This document shows positions 50,288-59,295 of a stretch of 64,000 nt of DNA, piece by piece (positions within the stretch are counted from its first letter, which is position 1; each line of letters opens with the position of its first letter). The DNA is taken from NCBI RefSeq assembly GCF_900543425.1, contig NZ_UQRQ01000001.1, forward strand, positions 200,868 to 264,867. The letters run 5' to 3'. The position numbers and the translations under genes were made by a program. The notes under the pieces were generated by a model. It searched no databases and was not told where the DNA came from. It was given only the letters and a program-made list of their open reading frames with translations. Origin of the DNA: an uncultured Sanguibacteroides sp. Its GTDB lineage: Bacteria > Bacteroidota > Bacteroidia > Bacteroidales > Marinifilaceae.

Positions 50288-50326
50288 AAACGTATGTATA
50301 TCTTCTTCAGACTACATACGTTTTTT
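50288..50326 (+). terminator. Terminator after rubrerythrin
   Basis: AAACGTATGTA (50288-50298) and TACATACGTTT (50313-50323) pair perfectly and are followed by TTTT. Confidence 0.75.
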
Positions 50327-50429
50327 TATTACACGAAAATCAAACCTGAATACCTGAAAGATTCCTGATACACTACCAGTTGATTTCGGATGGCTACTCG
50401 ATATAGTCAATCATTGAAGCAGAAAATAA

Positions 50430-50460
50430 ATTGTTTATCTCAATTATTGTATTACCTTTG
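50430..50460 (+). promoter_or_regulatory. Promoter of the DEAD-box operon
   Basis: ATTG at 50430-50433, 19 bp, then TACCTTTG at 50453-50460. The predicted start near 50465 leaves a leader of about 290 nt before the helicase ATG, as in cold-shock mRNAs. Confidence 0.65.
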
Positions 50461-50757
50461 CCTCGCAGTTAGAGTTACGAATCATTATCGTCATAGTTCT
50501 TCTTTGTCATAAAGCAGGCCTCTTCTTTAATTATCCTTCTCTCTAAATATAAGATTTCAAATGAATATTGGCATTTCAGGCTTAAGTTACAGCATGAATG
50601 ATGCCGATTTAAATAAATTATTCCCAGGGTACGAAGACATCTTCAACTAAAATCCGGGAAGTGTAAAAGAAGTAATAAATACATTGAAAAGCGAATTTTT
50701 TAAGCCGTACACGGTTTGGCTCAGATGAGTGCGTTTTCAATAATAATAAATAAATAT
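50461..50757 (+). other. Long leader upstream of the DEAD-box helicase gene
   Basis: About 290 nt between predicted promoter and start codon. It contains the short RRM-like frame at 50561-50650 and T-rich sequence, but no obvious terminator. A thermosensing or attenuating role is inference. Confidence 0.4.
50561..50728 (+). pseudogene. Degenerate RRM-protein-like ORF with in-frame stop
   Basis: An ATG at 50561 encodes MNIGISGLSYSMNDADLNKL and nine more residues before TAA at 50648. The opening matches the start of Bacteroidetes RRM RNA-binding proteins (RNP-2-like I-x-I-S-G-L-S-Y, then D-A-D-L-x-x-L-F). The same frame continues for 25 sense codons to TGA 50726-50728 but no longer resembles an RRM. 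It is either a remnant or a short leader peptide. Confidence 0.4.
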
Positions 50758-51882
50758 ATGACATTTAAAGAATTAAATATAGCCCTACCTATTTTAAGGG
50801 CTATAGAAGAAAAAGGATATACGGTACCGACGCCTATACAAGAAAAAGCAATTCCTGCCGCATTAGCTAAAAGTGATGTATTGGGTTGCGCACAAACAGG
50901 AACAGGGAAGACCGCTTCTTTTGCCATTCCTATTATTCAACACTTACAGGCAAATAAAGAGACTGCTATTTGTAAAGGAATTAAAGCCCTGATACTGACG
51001 CCGACCCGTGAGCTTGCTTTACAGATCGACGAGTGTATCGACGACTATGCGAAATATACCCGTATCCGTCATGGTGTAATATTCGGAGGTATAAATCAGT
51101 GTTCACAAGTCGATATGTTACGGAAAGGAATCGATATCCTTGTGGCTACTCCGGGACGTTTGCTGGATTTGGTCAATCAGGGATTCGTGCGCTTGGATCG
51201 TATTCGGTATTTTGTACTTGACGAGGCAGACCGTATGCTCGATATGGGATTTATTCACGACATCAAACGGATTTTGCCCAAGCTCCCGAAAGAGAAACAA
51301 ACGTTGTTTTTTTCGGCAACAATGCCGGCCGGTATCGTTGCTATGACGGAGGTTTTACTGAAAAATCCGGAAAGAATTAATATAACACCCGTGGCGTCAA
51401 CGGTCGATGCCATAGAACAGTTCGTGTATTATGTGGAAAAAGAGGAAAAAAAGCATTTGTTGATTTCACTTTTACGGAAGGCAGAAAATCAGTCGGTACT
51501 CGTTTTTTCACGTACCAAACATAATGCAGATCGGATTGTTCGTTCATTGAGTAAAGCCGGGATCGGAAGTCAGGCTATTCACGGAAATAAAAGTCAAACT
51601 GCCAGACAATTGGCACTCGGGAATTTCAAATCGGGCAAAACACGGGTTATGGTGGCCACGGACATTGCTTCCAGGGGAATCGATATCCATGAATTGCCTA
51701 TGGTCATTAATTACGATCTTCCGGATATCCCTGAAACTTATGTACATCGTATTGGACGTACCGGAAGAGCTGGAAGTATGGGAAAAGCCTTTACTTTTTG
51801 TTCGCGGGAGGAGCGGAAATTGATAAACGATATTCAAAAATTGACAGGCAAGAAACTCTGTAAGGTCGAATTTTCGAATTGA
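50758..51882 (+). CDS. DEAD-box RNA helicase (RhlE-like)
   Basis: 374 residues from the ATG at 50758; the in-frame TTG at 50716 lies in the leader, and MTFKELNIALPILRAIEEKG is the canonical start. Motifs in order: Q motif (PTPIQEKAIPA), AQTGTGKTA, PTRELALQ, TPGRLLD, LDEADRMLD, SATMP, ATDIASRGID and HRIGRTGR. The short C-terminus without RNA-binding tail fits RhlE-type helicases that unwind RNA in ribosome assembly, mRNA turnover and cold adaptation. The CSD protein gene follows after 67 bp. Confidence 0.95.
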   Translation: MTFKELNIALPILRAIEEKGYTVPTPIQEKAIPAALAKSDVLGCAQTGTGKTASFAIPIIQHLQANKETAICKGIKALILTPTRELALQIDECIDDYAKYTRIRHGVIFGGINQCSQVDMLRKGIDILVATPGRLLDLVNQGFVRLDRIRYFVLDEADRMLDMGFIHDIKRILPKLPKEKQTLFFSATMPAGIVAMTEVLLKNPERINITPVASTVDAIEQFVYYVEKEEKKHLLISLLRKAENQSVLVFSRTKHNADRIVRSLSKAGIGSQAIHGNKSQTARQLALGNFKSGKTRVMVATDIASRGIDIHELPMVINYDLPDIPETYVHRIGRTGRAGSMGKAFTFCSREERKLINDIQKLTGKKLCKVEFSN

Positions 51883-51949
51883 CAGAAAACATAGAGGAAT
51901 AATTATTCCTCATTCGGGAGACGATTAAGTATGAATTAAATAATAATAT

Positions 51950-52402
51950 ATGGCGAGATCTGCAATACTTGGTAAACGTGAAAATGAAAAAAAGAAACAA
52001 GCCCGACGAATGGAAAAACAAAACAGGAAGGAAGAGAGAAAACAATCCGGTAAAATAAGCAGCTTTGACGATATGATCGCCTATGTCGATAAAAATGGAG
52101 TGATTACATCGACACCTCCGGAAGATAATGACAGGGGAGAGGAGATAAATCAGGAGGAAATATTGATATCAACGCCCCCGAAAGAGGCTCCGGCTATTCT
52201 AAAGGGACGGGTAGAACATTTTAATACGCTCAAAGGTTACGGTTTTATTAAAGACCTTGCGGGAACAGATAAATACTTTTTCCATGTGGATAATGTACTG
52301 GCAGATGTAACCGAAAATGATATTGTAACATTTGACCTCGAAAGGGGTAAAAGAAGTATGAATGCGATAAATATTTGTGTAATAGATAAATCCGAAAATT
52401 GA
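51950..52402 (+). CDS. Cold-shock domain protein
   Basis: 150 residues. The N-terminal 40 residues are highly basic and helical (KRENEKKKQARRMEKQNRKE), followed by an acidic linker holding two STPP motifs. A C-terminal cold-shock fold (about residues 85-148) contains KGYGFIKDL and KYFFHVDNV, the RNP-1 and RNP-2 equivalents that bind single-stranded RNA. Pairing with a DEAD-box helicase is common in Bacteroidetes and suggests joint RNA remodelling. Confidence 0.9.
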   Translation: MARSAILGKRENEKKKQARRMEKQNRKEERKQSGKISSFDDMIAYVDKNGVITSTPPEDNDRGEEINQEEILISTPPKEAPAILKGRVEHFNTLKGYGFIKDLAGTDKYFFHVDNVLADVTENDIVTFDLERGKRSMNAINICVIDKSEN

Positions 52403-52486
52403 TATTTTTCGGCTATATACACGGCGTGGAGATGAAAATAAATCGTTTTCAAAGAGAAAAATGAAAATCCAAAATAATTTAAAATT

Positions 52487-52705
52487 ATGAACAAAAATAC
52501 TGTTATTCGTTCTAAAAAAAAATCATCTAATCAATCGGCTGAAAACATACTCGAAGAGCATAAAAAGAAAATAGATAAAGTGATCCATGTTATAATCAGT
52601 GCACGAACAACGCTCGAATTTTCGGCCCACCTGTCCCAAGAAGAGAGAGAAAATCGCATAGAGAACTATAAAAAACGACACAAACCGTTGACGGGAGAAT
52701 GGTAA
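52487..52705 (+). CDS. Small basic protein of unknown function in the helicase/cold-shock group
   Basis: 72 residues. Lys/Arg-rich N-terminus (MNKNTVIRSKKKSSNQSAEN) and a helical remainder (LEEHKKKIDKVIHVIISART). No motif I recognise. It lies 84 bp after the cold-shock gene on the same strand and ahead of a terminator, so it is probably the last gene of this unit. Confidence 0.6.
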   Translation: MNKNTVIRSKKKSSNQSAENILEEHKKKIDKVIHVIISARTTLEFSAHLSQEERENRIENYKKRHKPLTGEW

Positions 52706-52728
52706 CATTTTCGTGAGTAATAAAGAGT

Positions 52729-52754
52729 AGGGCTTCTAATGAAGTCCTTTTTTT
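52729..52754 (+). terminator. Terminator after the helicase/cold-shock group
   Basis: AGGGCTTC, loop TAAT, GAAGTCCT (one G.U pair), followed by TTTTTTT. Confidence 0.75.
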
Positions 52755-52870
52755 ATATAATTGCATCATTATCAATATATTTATTATTTTATTTATTTTT
52801 TCCTGATAAAAGTGTAACCTTCTTCCTTTTTCTTCGTAAACGAAGAGTGTAAAACATTAAAATAAAGGAA

Positions 52871-53452
52871 ATGATGAGAAGTTATACATGTGAAGACGTA
52901 GTTTTGTCTGATAAAAATACAATTAAAGGATGGTTATGTAATCCTGAGGAAGAGGGGAAAAAACCGGCCGTGATCGTGTTAGGACCGCGGGATTCGAAAG
53001 ACGATAAAATTTCTATGCGATATGCCACCCGGTTGGCTAATTATGGCTATGTTACCTTATGCCTGGAAGAGACGGAAAATATAAAGGCTGCTATTGACTA
53101 CCTGAGCTTTAAAGAAGAGGTCGATGCAAGTAAAATGTACGCGGTCGGTATTTGCCATGGAACGAACGAGGTAATCAACCGTACCGGAGAGGAGCAACGG
53201 TTGAAAGCTATTGCTCTTGTATCCGGTTGTTACAAGAAGAAAGAGGCTTCGCAATTGAAAACACCTACGATTATTATTCATGGCGGAGAAAATGAAAGCT
53301 TGGAATCGGCGCAGGAGGTATATGAAACCATTAAGGCAGAAGATAAAATGGCCATTTGGGAAGATTCGGTTTCTCGTGTACAATATTATGAAGATCCCTT
53401 AGTGTTAGACAAAACGGTAAAAAATGTTTATCGGTGGTTTAATACTCACTAA
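52871..53452 (+). CDS. Alpha/beta hydrolase fold protein with atypical catalytic residues
   Basis: 193 residues, short for the family. KKPAVIVLGPRDSKDD gives the first strand and oxyanion region. The nucleophile elbow reads VGICHG, a cysteine in place of the usual serine, as in dienelactone hydrolase. TIIIHGGENE is the strand that normally ends in the catalytic acid. The region that should carry the catalytic histidine (DSVSRVQYYEDP) has none. It may be an inactive or altered hydrolase; the substrate is unknown. Confidence 0.75.
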   Translation: MMRSYTCEDVVLSDKNTIKGWLCNPEEEGKKPAVIVLGPRDSKDDKISMRYATRLANYGYVTLCLEETENIKAAIDYLSFKEEVDASKMYAVGICHGTNEVINRTGEEQRLKAIALVSGCYKKKEASQLKTPTIIIHGGENESLESAQEVYETIKAEDKMAIWEDSVSRVQYYEDPLVLDKTVKNVYRWFNTH

Positions 53453-53480
53453 TATCTGAAAAAGAAACTTTATCTATGAG

Positions 53481-53515
53481 AGGCTGTCCTGATTTTACGA
53501 TCGACAGCCTTTTTT
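53481..53515. terminator. Bidirectional terminator between the hydrolase and methyltransferase genes
   Basis: AGGCTGTC (53481-53488) pairs with GACAGCCT (53503-53510), followed by a T-run. The stop codon of the minus-strand methyltransferase gene lies in its loop. Confidence 0.7.
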
Positions 53516-54226
53516 ATATTCTTTTATTCCCGCGTATACGATGAAAATGGTCGGACGCTTGTGTATATCGGGTTTTTCTTTTTTCCACTCTCTTACCGGT
53601 AATGTTCTGATGTATTCGTTTACCGTTGTCAAATCACAGGCAATGGTTAATTTCGTTGACGGGGAAAGAACGGATAACATATCTTCTAATAATGCTAAGT
53701 TCCGGTAAGGCGTTTCGATAAATATTTGCGTCCTGTTTTCTTGCAAGGATTGTTTTTCAAATGTTTTCAACGCTTTGCCCCGATCTTGTTTGTTTACCGG
53801 TAAATAACCGTTAAATGAAAAATGCTGTCCGTTGCAACCGGAAGCCATTAAAGCTAAAAGAATGGAGGAGGGACCGACCAACGGGACAACTTGAAACTGA
53901 TGCTGATGAGCCAGGGCTACGAGTTCTGCACCCGGATCGGCAATCCCCGGGCATCCGGCTTCCGAAATAATGCCTACATCCTGTGTGCTCAGATAGGGGA
54001 GATAAGATTCGATCTCTTCCCGTGTTGAGTGTTCGTTCAGGTCTAAAAAAGTCAAATCGTCGATGCGGATATTTTTATCTATTCTTTTTAAAAAACGTCT
54101 GGTGTTTTTTGCGTTTTCCGTTGCGAATACCCTTATGTTCTTCAAAATATCAGTCACGTGTTCCGGGAGTACTTGTTGTACCTCCGTATCTCCAAGTAAA
54201 TTGGGGAGTAAATATAATTTTCCCAT
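53495..54226 (-). CDS. RsmI-family SAM-dependent methyltransferase
   Basis: 243 residues of the tetrapyrrole (corrin/porphyrin) methylase fold, with the RsmI-type motifs SEAGCPGIADPG (SAM site) and PLVGPSSILLALMASG. FIETPYRNLALLEDM and TIACDLTTVNEYIRT complete the family pattern. RsmI 2'-O-methylates C1402 of 16S rRNA. This shorter variant, common in Bacteroidetes, may have another target, so the substrate is uncertain. Monocistronic and convergent with the hydrolase gene. Confidence 0.88.
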   Translation of the reverse strand: MGKLYLLPNLLGDTEVQQVLPEHVTDILKNIRVFATENAKNTRRFLKRIDKNIRIDDLTFLDLNEHSTREEIESYLPYLSTQDVGIISEAGCPGIADPGAELVALAHQHQFQVVPLVGPSSILLALMASGCNGQHFSFNGYLPVNKQDRGKALKTFEKQSLQENRTQIFIETPYRNLALLEDMLSVLSPSTKLTIACDLTTVNEYIRTLPVREWKKEKPDIHKRPTIFIVYAGIKEYKKGCRS

Positions 54227-54345
54227 GATAAAATGTTTGCTGCAAATATATAGGATTATTTTTATCTTATTAATTTTGTCCGTAACTAAAAGAGGTAACC
54301 GGGGAGTTTCCGGGGAATTTTTTTGTGATAATAAATAATTAACCG

Positions 54346-55107
54346 ATGAAAATAACGATTTTAGGAAGTGGGACTTCGCAAGGTATTCCCGTTATAGGAT
54401 GCGAATGTGAAGTGTGTCGATCCAATGACACCTACGACAAACGCTTGAGAAGTTCTGCTCTGATTGAAATAGAAGGGAAAAAATTGTTGATTGATGCCGG
54501 CCCCGATTTCAGATACCAAATGTTAAGGGCGCACGTAAAGGACGTACGGGCCATTCTTTTGACACATGAACACAAAGATCATACCGGAGGATTGGATGAT
54601 GTAAGGGCTTTCAATTGGATAAAAGGAGGGTATGTCGATATCTATTGCGACCAACGAACTTGTGACGCCATTCATAAAGATTACGCTTATGCTTTCATGC
54701 CTGTTAAGTATCCGGGTGTTCCGGATATGAGTATGCATGTTATTGACAATCGTCCTTTCTACGTGGACGATATAAAAATTATTCCGCTCACGGTTATGCA
54801 TTACAAATTGCCGGTTACCGCTTTTCGGATCGATAATTTCGCGTATATCACAGATGCGAATTTTATATCGGAAGAGAGTAAGAAAAAACTGAAAGGGGTG
54901 GAGTATTTGGTTATCAATGCTTTAAGGAAAGAACCTCATATCTCTCATTTTTCATTGGATCAGGCTTTGGAGGTTATTCGGGAATTACAAGTTAAACGAG
55001 CCTATATCACGCATATCGGACATCAGATGGGATTAAGCGCTGAAGTTTCCGCAGAATTACCCTCAAACGTGCAATTAGCCCACGATATGCTGACGTTTGA
55101 AATTTGA
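54346..55107 (+). CDS. MBL-fold metallo-hydrolase (PhnP-like)
   Basis: 253 residues. The metal-binding H-x-H-x-D-H motif is THEHKDHTGG, with further ligands in TDAN and HIGHQMG. The N-terminus GSGTSQGIPVIGCECEVC carries the two cysteines that mark PhnP-like members, which bind an extra zinc. PhnP hydrolyses cyclic phosphodiesters; this Bacteroidetes branch is not in a phosphonate operon, so the substrate is unknown. It is divergent from the methyltransferase gene. Confidence 0.9.
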   Translation: MKITILGSGTSQGIPVIGCECEVCRSNDTYDKRLRSSALIEIEGKKLLIDAGPDFRYQMLRAHVKDVRAILLTHEHKDHTGGLDDVRAFNWIKGGYVDIYCDQRTCDAIHKDYAYAFMPVKYPGVPDMSMHVIDNRPFYVDDIKIIPLTVMHYKLPVTAFRIDNFAYITDANFISEESKKKLKGVEYLVINALRKEPHISHFSLDQALEVIRELQVKRAYITHIGHQMGLSAEVSAELPSNVQLAHDMLTFEI

Positions 55108-55169
55108 ATTTCGTCATGTGAATGTTAATAAAAAAGAGGATAAAATTTCAATTAATCGGTCGTTTTTAT

Positions 55170-55177
55170 TACATTTG
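55170..55177 (+). promoter_or_regulatory. -7 box (TACATTTG) for gyrA
   Basis: TACATTTG lies 82 bp upstream of the gyrA ATG. Confidence 0.55.
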
Positions 55178-55259
55178 TGAAATTTTGGAAGAGAAAGGGT
55201 TATTTTATAACTAAAAACCTTATTGTCAATTTGTTAATAGAGTAATTAGATCATATTAA

Positions 55260-57773
55260 ATGGAAAACATCGGAGAAAAAATTATTAAAATCAACATCGA
55301 GGAGGAGATGAAATCTTCGTACATTGATTATTCAATGTCGGTGATTGTATCCCGTGCATTACCAGATGTCCGGGACGGCTTAAAGCCGGTGCACAGAAGG
55401 GTGTTGTATGGAATGAGTGAATTGGGGGTGACCTCTGGTAAGCCATTCAAGAAATCAGCCAGAATAGTCGGAGAAGTATTAGGAAAATATCATCCTCACG
55501 GTAATAGTTCCGTGTACATGGCAATGGTACGTATGGCTCAGGAGTGGTCTTTACGATACAGGTTGGTAGAAGGGCAGGGTAATTTCGGGTCGGTTGACGG
55601 TGATAGTCCGGCTGCAATGCGTTATACCGAAGCACGTCTGATGAAAGTTGCCGAAGAGACATTAGCGGATTTGGAAAAGGATACGGTTGATATGATTCCG
55701 AACTTTGATGAATCTTTAAAAGAGCCGAGTGTATTACCGACCAAAATTCCTATTTTATTAGTAAACGGTGCATCCGGTATCGCTGTCGGAATGGCAACCA
55801 ATATGCCGCCTCACAATCTTAGAGATACCGTTGACGCCATATGCGCGTATATTGACAATAACGATATAGAGATCGATGATCTGATCCGGATCATTAAAGC
55901 TCCTGATTTTCCTACAGGCGGTACGATTTACGGATATAGTGGAGTAAAAGAGTCGTATCACACGGGAAGAGGACGTATTATCATTCGTTCTAAAACTTCT
56001 ATTGAAACGACACCTCATGGAAGGGAGAAGATTATTGTACATGAAATTCCCTATATGGTTAATAAAGCCGAGTTGATTGTTAAGATTGCAGACTTGGTGA
56101 ACGAGAAAAAGATAGACGGAATTTCAAACATCAATGACGAATCGGATCGTAATGGAATGCGAATCGTTATCGATCTGAAAAAAGATGCGATTGCTAATGT
56201 CGTTTTAAATACTTTATTGAAACACACGGCATTACAAACTTCCTTCGGCGTTAATAACATCGCATTGGTCGGTGGAAGACCCCGGCTGCTGAACTTGAAG
56301 GATTTGATTCGGTTATTCGTGGATCACCGCCATGATGTCGTTACCCGCCGTACCCGTTTTGAGTTAAGACAAGCGGAAGATCGTGCTCATATTTTGGAAG
56401 GTCTGATCATTGCTTCCGATCATATAGACGAAGTGATCCGTATTATCCGTGCTTCAAAAACTCCGGATGAAGCTAAAAACGGGTTGATAGAACGTTTTTC
56501 TTTAAGTGAGGCTCAGGCCAGAGCCATTGTTGAGATGAGGTTGCGTCAGTTGACGGGATTGGAGCAGGATAAACTAAGGACGGAATACGAAGAGATCATG
56601 AAATTGATCGAGCACCTGAAAGCTATTCTTGAAAGTGTAGAATTGAGGATGCAAATCATTAAAGACGAGCTGTTACAGGTAAAGACTCAATACGGGGATG
56701 AGCGGAGAACGGATATTGTTTACGCGTCAGAAGAATTCAATCCCGAAGACTTTTATGCCGACGAAGAGATGGTGATCACCATCTCGCATATGGGGTATAT
56801 CAAACGCACCCCTTTAAGTGAATACAAGGTCCAAAATCGGGGAGGAGTAGGCTCAAAAGGGTCCGCAACACGCGATGAAGATTTTCTGGAGCATATGATT
56901 ACGGCAACTATGCATAATACGATGCTGTTCTTCACCGAAAAAGGAAAATGTTTCTGGTTGAAAGTATGGGAAATTCCGGAAGGAACGAAACAATCCAAGG
57001 GCAGGGCCATACAGAACCTGTTAAACATAGAACCGGACGATAAAGTTAAAGCTTATATCAATATTCTGGATTTAAAAGACACGGATTATATCAATAGCAA
57101 CTATATTGTATTGTGTTCCAAGCGAGGCATCGTGAAGAAAACGACCTTGGAGGCTTATTCACGTCCGAGGGCTAACGGTGTAAATGCTATTACAATAAAA
57201 GAGGGCGATCAACTTCTGGATGCCAAATTGACAAACGGAGAAAACGATATCATGATCGCCGTTAAATCGGGTAAAGCTATTCGTTTCCCCGAAAAGAAAG
57301 TTCGTCCGATGGGAAGAACGGCTTCAGGTGTCAGGGGTATTACGTTAGGTGGTGAAAACGATGAAGTTATCGGCATGATATGTGTTGAACCGGGCAAAGC
57401 CGATGTGTTGGTCGTTTCGGAAAACGGATACGGAAAACGCTCCGATATAGAAGATTATCGTATTACCAATAGGGGAGGAAAAGGTGTAAAGACCATCAAC
57501 CTAACGGAAAAAACAGGTAATCTGATTTCTTTAATCGATGTGACGGACGATGACAATTTAATGATTATCAACAAATCAGGATTGACAATACGGCTTGATA
57601 TATCAACGTTAAGGATTATGGGGCGGAATACGCAGGGAGTAAAATTAATCAATTTAAGAAACGACGATGCTATTGCTGCTGTAGCTAAGGTCTCTTCGGC
57701 TAAAGAAGAAGAAACGGAAGGAGAGAAGGAGGGGAGTGTCGATGGCGAAACAGAACAAAACGAAAATAACTGA
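55260..57773 (+). CDS. gyrA: DNA gyrase subunit A
   Basis: 837 residues. The catalytic Tyr122 is in MRYTEARL at the same number as in Escherichia coli. The breakage-reunion core is followed by the six-bladed C-terminal beta-pinwheel with the GyrA box region QNRGGVGSKG. The quinolone-resistance region reads YHPHGNSSVYMAM: residue 82 is Asn where most GyrA have Asp, residue 83 is Ser and 87 is Met. The tail is acidic (EETEGEKEGSVDGETEQNE). Gyrase supercoils DNA. A TPR protein gene follows after 48 bp. Confidence 0.97.
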   Translation: MENIGEKIIKINIEEEMKSSYIDYSMSVIVSRALPDVRDGLKPVHRRVLYGMSELGVTSGKPFKKSARIVGEVLGKYHPHGNSSVYMAMVRMAQEWSLRYRLVEGQGNFGSVDGDSPAAMRYTEARLMKVAEETLADLEKDTVDMIPNFDESLKEPSVLPTKIPILLVNGASGIAVGMATNMPPHNLRDTVDAICAYIDNNDIEIDDLIRIIKAPDFPTGGTIYGYSGVKESYHTGRGRIIIRSKTSIETTPHGREKIIVHEIPYMVNKAELIVKIADLVNEKKIDGISNINDESDRNGMRIVIDLKKDAIANVVLNTLLKHTALQTSFGVNNIALVGGRPRLLNLKDLIRLFVDHRHDVVTRRTRFELRQAEDRAHILEGLIIASDHIDEVIRIIRASKTPDEAKNGLIERFSLSEAQARAIVEMRLRQLTGLEQDKLRTEYEEIMKLIEHLKAILESVELRMQIIKDELLQVKTQYGDERRTDIVYASEEFNPEDFYADEEMVITISHMGYIKRTPLSEYKVQNRGGVGSKGSATRDEDFLEHMITATMHNTMLFFTEKGKCFWLKVWEIPEGTKQSKGRAIQNLLNIEPDDKVKAYINILDLKDTDYINSNYIVLCSKRGIVKKTTLEAYSRPRANGVNAITIKEGDQLLDAKLTNGENDIMIAVKSGKAIRFPEKKVRPMGRTASGVRGITLGGENDEVIGMICVEPGKADVLVVSENGYGKRSDIEDYRITNRGGKGVKTINLTEKTGNLISLIDVTDDDNLMIINKSGLTIRLDISTLRIMGRNTQGVKLINLRNDDAIAAVAKVSSAKEEETEGEKEGSVDGETEQNENN

Positions 57774-57821
57774 CGAATTGAAAAGCAACAATATCTAAAT
57801 GTGAAATAAATTTTATAACGT

Positions 57822-59066
57822 ATGAGAAAACTATCTTTTATCATTGCACTTCTACTTTGCGCGAATTTTACATTTGCACAAAAAGGGAAAGTTACTTCTG
57901 CGGTTAGCTTTTTCACGCAAGGAAAGTTAGACAAAGCCAAAGAATTAATAGATGAAGCTATCGTTCATGAGAATTGTGTAAGTTGGCCTAAAGCCTATTT
58001 TGTAAAAGGACAAATTTATCAAGCCATTTACGAATCCCAGAACCCTGATTATTTGAAATTGGTGAAAGACCCTCTGAATATCGCTTGGGAGGCTTTTCAA
58101 CAAGTAATCAAATTGGATGATAAGGGAAAATTTAAAAAAGATTTGATCAATCAATATGCCAATCTGGTCGGTGATTTTCAAAATTACGGCGTAGAAATTT
58201 ATAATAGAGGTGTAGATAATGATAATAACGCGAATCCCGATGCAGCTAAAAAAGATTTCATTATCGCTTTGGATAACTTTAAACGAGTATTGGAAATCAA
58301 TGCTTCGGAATACGGAAGTCAAAAAGTAGATACGGCCATTATTTTCAATTCAGGAATTACTGCCCAGAGAGCAGGAGATTTAGAGCAGGCTTTGGACTTT
58401 TACAAAAAAGCATTGGAATTGAATTATGACGCATCCAAAATTTATCCGATGATTATCAGCATCCTGTTTACTCAAAGTAAGGACGCAAGCGATTCGGGTG
58501 ATAGTGTTTTGGGTAAAAAATACCAGGAAGAAGCTGTCCAGTATCTGCTGAAAGGACACGAATTATTCCCGAACGAATCTTATTTGCTGATACAGTTGAT
58601 TAACTATTACTTGCAAGGAGATACCCCGGAAAAAGCAGAGAAATTTCTGGATGCGGCTATTGAACAAACACCAGATAATTCAGAACTTTATCGTGCTAAA
58701 GGAGATATGTACGAGACTTTGAAACAAACGGATAAGGCTGAAGCTATGTACCTCAAAACGTTGGAGCTGAACCCGAATGATTTCAGAGCTCAGTATAACC
58801 TGGGAAATATTCAGTTGCAAAAAGTTATCGTAAAACATAAAGAAATAGACGAACTGAATGATGCAGAGTATGAAGCAGCTTATAGTCAGTTATTGAACGA
58901 ATACGAGTCTGTTATTCCTTATTTTGAAAGAGCTCTGGAACTGGAACCGGGCGAGAAAAACACGTTGATCACGTTGAAAGAGTTGTATTACAGGTTGAGA
59001 GATAAGCCTAATACGGACTACATGAAGAAATATGAGAAAACAAAAGAGATGCTGGATAACCTATAA
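57822..59066 (+). CDS. Exported tetratricopeptide-repeat protein
   Basis: 414 residues with signal peptide MRKLSFIIALLLCANFTFAQ. Several TPR-like helix pairs are visible, for example AGDLEQALDFYKKALELNY, then KAEKFLDAAIEQTPDNSELY and KAEAMYLKTLELNPNDFRAQ. A late repeat ends YFERALELEPGEKNTL. TPR proteins are scaffolds for protein interaction; being exported, it probably acts in the periplasm or outer membrane. Downstream of gyrA on the same strand, with its own terminator. Confidence 0.88.
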   Translation: MRKLSFIIALLLCANFTFAQKGKVTSAVSFFTQGKLDKAKELIDEAIVHENCVSWPKAYFVKGQIYQAIYESQNPDYLKLVKDPLNIAWEAFQQVIKLDDKGKFKKDLINQYANLVGDFQNYGVEIYNRGVDNDNNANPDAAKKDFIIALDNFKRVLEINASEYGSQKVDTAIIFNSGITAQRAGDLEQALDFYKKALELNYDASKIYPMIISILFTQSKDASDSGDSVLGKKYQEEAVQYLLKGHELFPNESYLLIQLINYYLQGDTPEKAEKFLDAAIEQTPDNSELYRAKGDMYETLKQTDKAEAMYLKTLELNPNDFRAQYNLGNIQLQKVIVKHKEIDELNDAEYEAAYSQLLNEYESVIPYFERALELEPGEKNTLITLKELYYRLRDKPNTDYMKKYEKTKEMLDNL

Positions 59067-59081
59067 ATCCGGTTTTTGCTT

Positions 59082-59115
59082 AAAGACGAGATTCTTTCGA
59101 ATCTCGTCTTTTTTA
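59082..59115 (+). terminator. Terminator after the TPR protein gene
   Basis: AAAGACGAGATTC (59082-59094), loop TTTC, GAATCTCGTCTTT (59099-59111), then TTTT. Confidence 0.85.
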
Positions 59116-59260
59116 TTAGAATAAAAACGGTGGAAGGGAGTTTTATATATTTCATTTAACATAATATAAATTATGGGACAAATATTACAATGTATATTGC
59201 GGGAAAATTTTTTCATTTTTATCAATAAACGATCTGTTTTTCAAATCCACTTTTTATTCT

Positions 59261-59268
59261 TATTTTTG
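59261..59268 (+). promoter_or_regulatory. -7 box (TATTTTTG) for the SDR gene
   Basis: TATTTTTG lies 27 bp upstream of the ATG at 59296. Confidence 0.55.
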
Positions 59269-59295
59269 TCATAAAGTAATGAATGAAATTATCTC

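Noticed and set aside
50716..50757. Upstream TTG start for the DEAD-box helicase
   Set aside because: The extra residues are not helicase-like; the family N-terminus begins at the ATG at 50758.
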